Shown here one piece after another: positions 48,115-57,155 of a DNA stretch of 64,000 nucleotides; position 1 is the first letter of the stretch; the number at the start of each line of letters is the position of its first letter. The stretch covers positions 74,255,855 to 74,319,854 of the forward strand of contig NC_016131.3 of NCBI RefSeq assembly GCF_000005505.3. The letters are read 5' to 3'. Below the pieces are notes generated by a model. The model saw nothing but the letters and a program-made list of their open reading frames with translations, did no database searches and was not told where the DNA came from. The stretch comes from Brachypodium distachyon (lineage: Eukaryota; Streptophyta; Magnoliopsida; Poales; Poaceae). A program made the translations under genes and the position numbers.

Positions 48115-51066
48115 ATGGAGGCGTTCGATCTCGACAACTACCTGCTCTGCCAGCAGCTTCTGTTCGGCGACACGCAGGCGGGCACGAGCACAGAGGAGGA
48201 GGCTGCGGCGGAGGCGGAGGCAGAGGGGGGCTTCTTCCAGTTCCAGTCCCCGCAGGCGCCGATGCTGGGCGGAGTTGGCGACCAGATGGTGATCAACCCG
48301 GCGGGGTTCGTCGATGGCGGAGGTTCGACCCTGCCTCCTCTGCAGATGCCGGGTGGCGGCGGGATTTGGGCGGGGAACGGCGATGGGTTTGTTCCGGGTG
48401 GCGGGAACTGGGCCGGGAACGGCGATGGGTTCGTTCCGGGTGGCGGGAGCTGGGCGGTGAACGGCGATGAGTTTATTCAGGGTGGCGGGAACTGGGCGGG
48501 GAACGGCGATGAGTTTATTCCGGGTGGCGGGAACTGGGCGGTGGACGGCGGGCTGCAGGCAACGGGCGAGGCCTGGGCGGCGGCGCTGACGGAGGACCCG
48601 TTGATGCAATTTAGCGGCGAGCAGTTGATGCACGGAGGCGGCGTCCCCATCCTGCCCGGCAGCATGCAGGAGCTGCTGATGAGCGACGCCGACCTGAGCG
48701 AGTTGGTGAGCGACGAGGAGGTCCTCAACTCGCTGTTGTTGATGTCCGGCTATTCGTCGGATCTGCCCCAAGTGAACGCTGGACCGACGGAGATGATGCC
48801 TCAAATGAGCACGATGGAGTACCCGCAACCGCAGGCCGACGTGCAGCAGGCGGTGCCTGATGACAACGAGACGGCGGAGGTGGCTCAGATGGTTCGCGTG
48901 GCGGTGGACTGCGGCGACGAGATGTCCACGACGTGGTCCGAGGAGGAGGACCAGCTGTTGCTCCAAGGCCTTTCTCAGTACGTGCCTTCGCGCTTGCAAC
49001 TATCGTTAATTCGTTTGCGTTGCCCAGTTCCGTTCTTATGATTCCAAGGCATGACTGACTCTATCCATGAATCTCCCATTGGTTTCCCTGCTTTTGAAGG
49101 TTTGCCGACCAAGACAGTATCACCAAGTGTTTCAACATTGCATTTGGACTTCCCAAGAAGACTGCACATGATGTTGCCCTTCGTATCCGGTGGTTATCAG
49201 AATTGGAGGTATTTCAGTACTTCATTGGACTGGGATATGTGCATGCATCACGCGAACTGTAATAAGAAGAAATTTAATGCGTGTATGTGCCCTCCCTTGA
49301 TCAAGTTTTTGTCCTTGTTGCAGAAGATGATAAAGGCTGCCAAACAAGCAGAGGCGAGGCCAGAAATTCCTGCAAGACGAAAGATTACAAAGGTAAGTGC
49401 AACAAAAGATGTGTTTCTGAAATTCATGTTTGCATAATTCTCCCTTCGCAGCTGATTGACCCGAAACATTGTTAGAAATAGAAGCGGAAAGTGAGCTCCA
49501 ACATAAGTGTGATGTTCATAGATTCAGTGCAAATTTTATTGGACTGCAGTTTGACTGAACTTTAGCAATTAGTACTAATATCATTGGATAGCTGCAAAAT
49601 TATAACATATCAGATTATGTATGACCAAATAGAAAAGCAAGCTGATCAATATTTGTGATTATCTTTATATTTGCACGCTCATGCTAACAGATGCTGACAC
49701 AATAGTGTCTTACCGTTTCCATTTCGGCCTGACTGGATGATATATTGATATTATGAAAAAATATATTCAATGATTCAGTATTGTTCTGACAGCACCCAGT
49801 CCCTTAAAACTGAGGCGCCCTTTTGCTGTTTTAAGCTTTCCTTGTTGAGACCTACAGTCAAATCATTTTACAGGGAAAAGGAACCAAGGGTGCTAGCAAG
49901 AAAAACAACAAATATCCCCTTTCCAAAGGTAGGTTTAACTTCCATATTTGTGATCTATGCATCTTTATTTTCTCTTGCCTGTCAGCATGTTAAGTAAATC
50001 ATGCCTCTGATTTAGCACGTATGACTTCTTTAATGGTTCAGATATTACATTTTCTCTCTCTAGTATCACGAATGCTGAAATGACGTGTGTCATTTTTATT
50101 GTCGTTCAGAAATACAGGATTTAGTAATTTGGTGGCTTCTGAGAATGTTATGCTTTGAACAGTGTTCTTTAATGCTGATGGCCTTTTGGGCAAACTTCCA
50201 TGCCTACTTGACTGTTCTTTTTTATGTCACAGAGGCTCTAGATTCGAAGAGTGCTAAAGCTATCACGAAGGAAAATGATAGGCTTTTGGATAAGATAGAA
50301 AAAATGTTGCAAACAGGGCAGGTCTGATTTATACAAAAATCCTTGTATTTATACTATGATTTTGTCTGAAACTAATTAATTGTCCAACTTTTGTCCTGGA
50401 CATATGCATTTGCAGAACTTTGGTTATTCTGCCTCTTGTTCGTCCTATTTCATAATCATTCTTTCATAACTGTAATTTAGCATTCTAGCAATTTAGTTAG
50501 CGTTTGTGTATGTATCATAGGCAATTGGAGAAAATTCTCATCGAGCATACAAAAGGAATTGTCAATTTTTGTAGAACGTACTGTGCTTCATGTCATCAGG
50601 CCATCATGGTTTAATCTCTCTGATCTGCATTGACCTGACTTCTTTTCTTCTTCTTCTGCAGGCGAAGGATTGCCCAGAATACTTCTATTACGTGAAAACG
50701 AACATGGATGCTCTGCATAACAAGTAAATAAATCCAGATCCACGTCGGTTATAAAACATTGGAGTGGATACATTGACTCTGAAACTGAAAGTGATGCAAT
50801 TTGCTTGTGCAGAGTAAGCGGCCTGGCTTCTGTCATGGAAGGATTAACAGTAGATGACAAAGAATGGGCAGACGTCTTGAAGGATCGTAACTCATCGGTA
50901 ACACGCACACCCTGTTCTATTAGTTTTTCTTTTGGAAACCGACTCTGTTCTATTAATTTGCTTATCTGGCTACTGTACTTTTGGTCTGATCTTGTGTATC
51001 TTGTTCCTTTTCATGACAAACAAAAACCATCAGGCTGCAAAGGGTACTGCCACCACTCCTCCTTGA
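48115..51066 (+). CDS. SANT/Myb-like nuclear protein, DUF3755-like
   Basis: Eight exons join to 454 residues: 48115-48977, 49100-49208, 49324-49392, 49874-49928, 50233-50321, 50662-50723, 50813-50897 and 51034-51066. Residues about 85-150 are a Gly/Trp/Asn tandem repeat. Residues about 205-225 (SMQELLMSDADLSELVSDEE) and the following stretch are acidic and could be an activation region. The single SANT/Myb-like domain spans about residues 277-324, from STTWSEEEDQLLLQGLSQFA through KCFNIAFGLPKKTAHDVALR to IRWLSELE. A Lys-rich segment follows, then helical stretches EALDSKSAKAITKENDRLLD and ECPEYFYYVKTNMDALHNK-like text. The order SANT, basic linker, helical C-terminus is that of plant DUF3755 proteins as I remember them. 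The start is the ATG in GGCATGGAGG; a longer frame upstream has no better start. Confidence 0.85.
48367..48555 (+). repeat. 42-bp coding tandem repeat (14-residue unit) in the SANT gene
   Basis: Four and a half units begin with TGG at 48367, 48409, 48451, 48493 and 48535. Each encodes a variant of WAGNGDGFVPGGGN. Substitutions (WAVNGDEFIQGGGN, WAGNGDEFIPGGGN) keep frame and chemistry, so the repeat is translated and under some constraint. Confidence 0.92.
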
Positions 51067-51795
51067 GCATCGCCTGAAGCGACTCTTCCATACTGCTACT
51101 TGACGTCGTTTTCTACTAAGTCCAACAATTGCGTGCCAATGCACATGCCTAAATGCTTTCTCTTTGGGATGGCTATGTTGAGTTTACAGAGGCCCTGTTT
51201 TTTTCCTTGTTGAGGTGTTCTCTCTTTACTTGCTGCTTGTAGGTAGATCGTGAAATTCAGTCGGAACTAGTATACTATTGTTGCTCCTGGTTGAGCAGTT
51301 CTGCTAGTTTCAGGCATTTTGGGATATCGATGGATGGAGTACGTGGTTGGCCAGCCATGTTCTGCTTGGGATGACTGTTTTCCTTCCACGTATATATAAC
51401 ATGTTTGCTTTGGCCGTTATCAGTTTAGTATACTCCCTCTGGTTCATAATTTTTGTCTCAAATTTGCCTAAAAATGAATGTATCTATTTTTAAAAAACGT
51501 TTAGGTACGTGTAATATTTCGACAAGAAATATGAAACGGAGGGAATAGTTCGCAGCTTGTGATTAACTGGATCCTGTGTGTGAGTGTGTCCGACTCGTCC
51601 TAGGAGTAGCCCTCTCCGTGAGCGCAGTTCGTCCCCGAGTCGGCATCGTATTCCCGGCCGGGCCTATATACATCCAGCTCTACTCAAACCACACCGGAAA
51701 CCAAATCGATCGATTCATATCAATCGATACATCAAAAAAATTCGATCAGCCAACAAAGAAACAAAAGAGGAACTAGTTAGCAGTGCCGGTATCTT
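51067..51795. other. 3' flank of the SANT gene and promoter of the NAC-like gene
   Basis: Contains the 3' untranslated region, a Stowaway MITE at 51432-51546 and, at 51665-51670, a TATATA element 130 bases upstream of the next ATG. No further exon. Confidence 0.5.
51432..51546. mobile_element. Stowaway MITE
   Basis: ACTCCCTCTGGTTCATAATT and AAATATGAAACGGAGGGAAT are imperfect inverted ends, flanked by TA. Shares TTTGTCTCAAATTTGCC with the copy at 7969-8064. It lies within 250 bases of the start of the NAC-like gene's TATA box. Confidence 0.85.
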
Positions 51796-52977
51796 ATGGA
51801 AGCGAGCAGGTTCGGCTTCGACCCAGGCACCCCAGCAGTGTTGAAGTTCGACCCGACGGACGCCGAGATCGTGGCCCAATACCTGGTCCCGCTGGCCCTG
51901 GGCCTCCCGAACCCCAATTCCCACGTGATCCTCGAGGACGACCCGGACAGCCTCCCGCCCAAGGAGCTCCTGGAGAAGCACGGCCACGGGGACAGCCACC
52001 ACGCCTTCTTCCTCTGCCCGCCCACCGACAAGTCCAAGAACGGCGGCCGCCGCGACCGCTCCGTCCGAGGCGGCGTCGGCGGGTCCTGGAGCGGCGAGAA
52101 GGGCATCGTCACGCCGCTCACCCTGTTACGTGACGACGGCGGCGGGGAGTTTTATGTGGAATATAAGAAGTACAACCTTACTTACAGGGTCGACGGCGAC
52201 GAGGACGAGGACGAGCACGGCGACGACGATGGCGATGGGAAGAAAGGGAAGGGGAAGGCGGCTGGGTGGGTGATGCACGAGTACCAGCTCGTCCACCCGC
52301 CGCTGTCCGCCACCGTGATCAGCCGCATCAAGCTCACGGACAGGAAGCTCAAGGAGGAAGAGTACCTCAACGAGCAGTCCGCCGAAGACCAGCACGACTA
52401 CCAAATGAGCTACCACATGGGAGAGCCGGGCCCGAGCTACCAAATGGAATACAGGCCCGGCCCGAGCTACCAGATGGGAGAACCGGGCCCAAGTTACCAG
52501 ATGGGAGATCCGGGGCCCAGCTATCAGATGGGGTACCAGCCGGGCCCGAGCTACCACGATCCTAATGATCCTGCCATGAGTGGCACGGGGGGCGAGGGGT
52601 TCAGCGCCGGCCAGCAAGCTGACGCCGGCTACTACTACGTCGCCGGTAATGGAACCAACGACGCCTACTATTACTACTACGGTGACAATGGCGGCGCCGG
52701 CCAAAGTACCACCACTGACCATCATGCTCCGTACTACGTCGGCGATGATGACTATGAATATGATGCCGGCGGCGGTGGCATGGGATCAAGCTACTACTAC
52801 GCCGACAGTTCGTGCTATGCCGGGGAGGGTGTCGCCGGCGGCGATGGCATCAACAGCTACGACAATACTATTATTACTAGCTTGGACGACCACGGCCACG
52901 GCTTCAGCCTCCAAGGAGGAGACCTTGAGGGCAGCACATTGACAGACTCGTTTCTGAATACCGAGCAGGCTGAATGA
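51796..52977 (+). CDS. Divergent NAC-like protein with PGPSYQMG repeats
   Basis: Single exon, 393 residues. Residues about 16-35 (LKFDPTDAEIVAQYLVPLAL) match NAC subdomain A (FHPTDEELV..YL). LPPKELLEKHG and HAFFLCPP occupy the position of subdomains B and C, and AAGWVMHEYQLVHPP matches subdomain E (W.MHEYRL). The usual DNA-contact segment around WKATG is replaced by GGSWSGEKGIVTPL, so sequence-specific DNA binding may be altered or lost. Residues about 140-155 are an acidic DED run. After the domain come repeats of PGPSYQMG, and then a Tyr/Gly/Asp-rich low-complexity tail (YYYVAGN, YYYYYGDNGG). Typical NAC genes have introns; this one has none. I read it as a grass-specific NAC offshoot; whether it acts as a transcription factor is open. 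A TATA box sits at 51665. Confidence 0.8.
   Translation: MEASRFGFDPGTPAVLKFDPTDAEIVAQYLVPLALGLPNPNSHVILEDDPDSLPPKELLEKHGHGDSHHAFFLCPPTDKSKNGGRRDRSVRGGVGGSWSGEKGIVTPLTLLRDDGGGEFYVEYKKYNLTYRVDGDEDEDEHGDDDGDGKKGKGKAAGWVMHEYQLVHPPLSATVISRIKLTDRKLKEEEYLNEQSAEDQHDYQMSYHMGEPGPSYQMEYRPGPSYQMGEPGPSYQMGDPGPSYQMGYQPGPSYHDPNDPAMSGTGGEGFSAGQQADAGYYYVAGNGTNDAYYYYYGDNGGAGQSTTTDHHAPYYVGDDDYEYDAGGGGMGSSYYYADSSCYAGEGVAGGDGINSYDNTIITSLDDHGHGFSLQGGDLEGSTLTDSFLNTEQAE
52405..52560 (+). repeat. Coding repeat array, PGPSYQMG units
   Basis: About five imperfect units of 24-36 bases encode MGEPGPSYQ, MEYRPGPSYQ, MGEPGPSYQ, MGDPGPSYQ and MGYQPGPSYH. Codon choices differ between units (GGCCCGAGCTAC, GGCCCAAGTTAC, GGGCCCAGCTAT), so the array is not brand new and the protein pattern has been kept. 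Confidence 0.9.
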
Positions 52978-53520
52978 ACCGGAACAAAAATACACACATC
53001 TTACCTACCAGAAGTTCTAGCCCCTTTAATTCAAACTTTATACTTTATAGAAAACCTAATTCGAACCGACGTTCTTTATTCTACTTTCATGCGCGTACAC
53101 TTTTTATTGGTCAAACAGTTTTCAGCCTTGAGTTGAGTCACGTCGAGTCACGTCTGTCGTTCCGTGCTGGACGTTGTTGGTATAAGCATGTGCGTGCTAA
53201 TTAAGCCATGGTTGCATGCATGCATTTTGTACTAACCAATTTTAAAACTTAAATTACGTTATATCTTGAACTGTTTGTCCGATTCACAATTCGTTTTTAC
53301 TGTTAAGTTCGTATCAACGAAAGCTTCAAAACTAGATCTCACTTGAATATTTTTCGATGGATTTTTTCGACCTTGTCTTGTTACCAAGCAATATGCACAA
53401 GTTACCATCATACTCTAAAAAAAGTTACCATATGTTAACTTGGTAGTAACAGAGTGGCAACTTCATAAATTGTTGGACTGTAATTTTAATGCATAAGTAA
53501 TCATCCTATTTTGTATGAAA

Positions 53521-55030
53521 GAGAAAATTACTTAAAACCACCACATTTGGGGCACGTGTATGGAAAAACCACCTTTAAAAAAAAAATTCAAATCACCACC
53601 GTTTTGGGGCCGGAGGTACTCCGCACACTGATTTATTGCGTTTTGACGGTAAAACTGACGAGAGGGGCCCACAGTGGCGCCAGCGTGGCCTCTCTCTCCT
53701 TTTTCTTCTCCATTTCCGGCCAACTCCCTAATCCGACTCCGGCCACTCCCGTCGACCTCTAGGCCTCCCCGACCCCGCCACGTCGCGCGGCACCCTAACC
53801 CACAACGCCTGAACCCCGCGCGAGGTCGTCTTCCCCGCTTCCGACAGTGCGCCGCCGCTCCCCATCCGCCTGACCGAAGCCTCCCCAGCGTCCGTACCGT
53901 CGCCTGGACGTCCGCGTCTCCTTCGCGAAGCCACCGGCGCCCTCTCCCGAGCCCTCTGCTGCCCGGAGCGCTCCCGCGTCGTCGCTCCTTCGCCGGCCGT
54001 GCAGCTCGTCGTCGCCGGCCTTCTCCAGTAGGATCTACCCCGTCGCTGCCGCCATCCTCTTCCCCATGCCTGTCAAGTCCTTAGATCAGCAGCGATTGGA
54101 CAGCCAAGTCTTAAGAGTAGCAGCGACGCGACGAACAACAGCTCGCCGGTGGCCGCCGGAGCACGTCAACGCGGACAGGAAGGTACGAGGCACCTAAACG
54201 GTCGGGGAAAGAAGACAGAGAGAGAGGGGCTCACGTAGATTCCGTAGGAGGAAGATGACGAGCTTCCCGAGGACGAGCCGCCGGAATTTCACCGGAGAAG
54301 CGGCGGCGGCCGTAGACAAAGGACTAGATCATGCGCTCGCTGTAGTCGAATCCCGCTCGATTCCTTGTGCAAGGAGGAAGTAGACGTCGAGGTGAAGCCG
54401 ATGACGCGGTTGGTGTAGCTTGGCACTCGCTGGAACGGTCACGCGACGGCGACGCGCCCACGGCGGCGCCGAAGAGCTCGTCCTCGTCGGAGCACGCGTG
54501 CCCGCTCTTGCGGGAGGGGGTACCCGAGTGGGACCCGCAGGACCTAGGGTTGGGCTCCGGGCGGCCATGGTCCAGGCGGAGCTTGGGGCGGGACGGGCGC
54601 TTCTGCGAGCCGGGAGAGGAAGAAGAGGAGGAGGCCGCCGCGTCCATGGCGCTGGGGGACGGGCGCTTGGATGGCATCGGCGCGTCGTGCGCTTGCTGTG
54701 GTGCGACGCTCGGGAGGTCGTCGGGCTGGACGCTGGGAAGATCGGAGCGTTGGGCCTCCCATCTCGACGCTCGGGAAGTAGGCACGACGGACGGGGGCAG
54801 GGGAACGGACCGGGAGTCAAAGACAAGCAAAAGTCACGTCGGATGGAAAAAAGCCACGTCGTATCTGACAGGTGGGCCCCATTGTCAAGATTGCTATCAA
54901 TTTGTTTTCACCTTGAATATTAGTGGCCCGAGCAACCAACGACACCAAAAATGGTGGTGATTTGAATTATTTTTTTAAAGTGGTTTTTCTAAACATGTGT
55001 CCCAAATGTGATGGTTTTAAGTAATTTTTT
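53521..55030. mobile_element. Mutator-like non-autonomous element, Pack-MULE candidate
   Basis: Terminal inverted repeats of about 85 bases: the left end has AAAATTACTTAAAACCACC, CACATTTGGGG and ATTCAAATCACCACC; the right end carries the same text inverted (GGTGGTGATTTGAATTA, CCCAAATGTGATGG, TTTTAAGTAATTTTTT). TTTGTATGAAA is found directly on both sides (53510-53520 and 55031-55041), a target duplication of 9-11 bases as made by Mutator-like elements. The 1.3-kb interior is GC-rich, unlike the AT-rich surroundings, with open frames on both strands, for example one on the minus strand from an ATG at 54647 to 54324 (start MDAAASSSSSSPGSQKRP). No transposase is present. GC-rich captured host DNA between MULE ends is what defines Pack-MULEs in grasses; the donor gene is not recognised. 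Confidence 0.75.
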
Positions 55031-55040
55031 TTTGTATGAA

Positions 55041-55395
55041 ATTTTCTTGTGGTTACTTCTTACTGACATGGTGGCAAATTCATATATTGCAGGGTGGTAA
55101 CTTCAATGCATAAGTAACCATCATAATTTGTATAAATTTGTCATGTGTTAATTTCTTATTATCACGGATGGTAACTTCATTTGTTTATTGGGTGATAAGT
55201 TTAACGCATAAGTAACCACACTAATTTGCACAAAGTTATCATGTGGTAACTTGTTCGTAACACGGATGGTAACTTCTTATGTTATTGGGTGATAAGTTTA
55301 TCACATAAGTAACCACCTATTTTGTGAGATGGTAACTTGTTACTAACAAGCATGGTAACTTCGTATATGATTGCATGGTAACTTTTACGACGGAT
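55041..55395. repeat. GTAACTT-rich degenerate tandem repeat
   Basis: Three to four units of about 90-120 bases share GGATGGTAACTTC, GGGTGATAAGTTTA, CATAAGTAACCAC and TAATTTG. The same text occurs left of the inner element at 53390-53510 (GTTACCATATGTTAACTTGG, GCATAAGTAATCATCC), so the insertion split the array. Confidence 0.75.
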
Positions 55396-55540
55396 TTTTT
55401 TTGATCTGAACATATCAATATGGGAGCTAGTTTCGAAAATCTCATCGGGACAAAGCTAAACGTGAAAACGGATCTTAAATTAAGTACACGGTTTGAGATT
55501 TATAACTTTTTAAAGTTTCACATTTTACAAATGCATTAAT

Positions 55541-56466
55541 AGCATGCATGCAACATGTTGCTGTCTTGTCCGCTCTCCCTGGTCTCCTTCCTGTACGCGC
55601 ATCCTGACCATTGCGCGTACAATCGCGCATTAGTAAAGTCCTATAGAAAAATGTATTAATAACACATAGAGTATCAAATAAGTGTACTATACAAATATAT
55701 ATCATGATGGATTTAATAATTCTGTCCGGAAACACATTTACCACCAACACAAGTGCCAAACTGCCGAAGTACCACTACTAAATCTTATGTCACTATATAT
55801 ATTTTTTTTTCTGCAAGCAAAAGACAACTTTACTGATTGCACACGATGGATTTAGTATCCAGCAACCTTTTGGTCTACACAACATACGGTATACCTTGCT
55901 CTTTAAGACTTGTTTCATAGTAGAAAAATCAACAAAAAATAATGAAAAAAAAAGGAGAAATCACAACTCACATTGGCATTTTCTTTAATCTGGGGGTTGT
56001 TCAGATACGTTTCGGGATCAACCTGTGAAAGTTTCCACAAATTGAGTGCAATCCGATTTTAAACATCCTTTCTTTTTGAGAGCGATGAAATCCCATCCAA
56101 ACACATGTCCAAAAGAAGTCCGGGGGCGATATATACCAGTAACCCACCGAAACGAACACAATCAAAACGAGACTGGACCAACTTTGCAAGGGACAAGCTT
56201 ATAAATGAAATTTCATTCATACTGGTGCAAAGCTATTTTTTGACAGGGATACTCTTGCAAAGTTTCTTTTTGCCCGGTATACTCTTGCTAAGTTTAGTTC
56301 AACTAGTGTGAAAAAAACAAGGAAAAATAAACAAGCTCGTGCAAGTGCAACGCACGTGACGAAGAAGAAGAGGGCCGGACTCCAGTCTCCACTCTCCAGA
56401 CCCGAAGGAACAACGGACGCGCGAATCGGACGGTCAGGATCGAGCCACCGGCGGCTGTTGCTGTTA
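55541..56466. other. Intergenic region upstream of BTF3
   Basis: No exon is supported. Sequence is AT-rich with a T run near 55801-55810. The direct pair CTATTTTTTGACAGGGATACTC and TTTCTTTTTGCCCGGTATACTC near 56231 and 56264 is a small degenerate duplication. From about 56340 GC rises toward the BTF3 promoter. Confidence 0.4.
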
Positions 56467-56475
56467 AAACCCTAA
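56467..56475 (+). promoter_or_regulatory. Telo-box upstream of BTF3
   Basis: AAACCCTAA lies in the promoter or leader of BTF3. This motif is enriched just upstream of, or just after, transcription starts of plant translation-machinery genes, which fits a ribosome-associated factor. A leader exon probably ends at the GTGAGA donor at 56629, giving a leader intron that ends at TCATGCAG just before the ATG at 57156. Confidence 0.55.
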
Positions 56476-57155
56476 ACGCCGACCGAGTTCTAGGAGCAGA
56501 GGAAAGCAAAGCTAAGGGCCCTTTCGCAGTGGTTGGCCTCCCGAGCCCTATCTAGTCCACCGCTAATCGTCCCCCCTTCCCCATTCCCCTCGCCGCCGCC
56601 GCCGCCCGGCCGCCGTCTGTGTCCAAGGTGAGACCTCCCTGGCATCCATCCATGCACCCCCTCTCTTACTCTCTCCGCTCCCCTTCCGGCGCGCACGTAG
56701 CGCCGGTTGACGCGGCTTTTTTTTTGTTTAATTTGATCGTATGGTTGGTGCGTGGGCCGATGGAGAGGAATGATACGGCCGATCCGTCGTCGATCGCTGT
56801 TGCTTGCCGGGCTTCGTGGTTGGGGCTGTCGTTGTATCGGATCGGTTTCGTTTCCGTGTTGTGCAGCAGAGGAGCGAGCGCTCGTGATTGCTCGGTTTTT
56901 TTAGCTACTGCGATGCCGTTCGTTGCCGTGTTGGCTGCTAGATTCGTGAACTCGCAGCTTCTGCTTCACTGAAGAGCACACGCAGTTGGTGTGGAATAGC
57001 CAAGGACTGGGCACCTCCACTCCATGCCGCATCCTTGTCCTCGCCCAACTCTTTTTACAACAGTACTTGAGAACATGAGGAGATCCTTTTTTTTCCTGCT
57101 CCCCTGTCCTGTTGTTGTTAAAGGAAGCGCTCACGTAGTCACGTGTATCATGCAG

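Larger units (their letters stand above)
53221..55540. mobile_element. Outer element with diverged inverted ends, host of the Pack-MULE-like insertion
   Basis: Text near 53235-53345 (TTTTAAAACTTAAATTACG, TATCTTGAACTG, TTCAAAACTAGATCTC) has an inverted, diverged partner near 55410-55530 (GAGCTAGTTTCGAAAATCTC, CGGTTTGAGATTTATAAC, TTTTTAAAGTTTC). Between the arms lies GTAACTT-rich repeat sequence on both sides of the inner insertion. GCATGCATGCA flanks both ends. The structure is that of a non-autonomous DNA element with tandem-repeat core. Boundaries are approximate. Confidence 0.5.

Noticed and set aside
53674..54084. A host gene in the GC-rich block 53674-54830
   Set aside because: The block lies between transposon inverted repeats, its frames are Pro/Ser/Arg-rich without known domains, and no complete gene structure could be built; treated as possible captured DNA.
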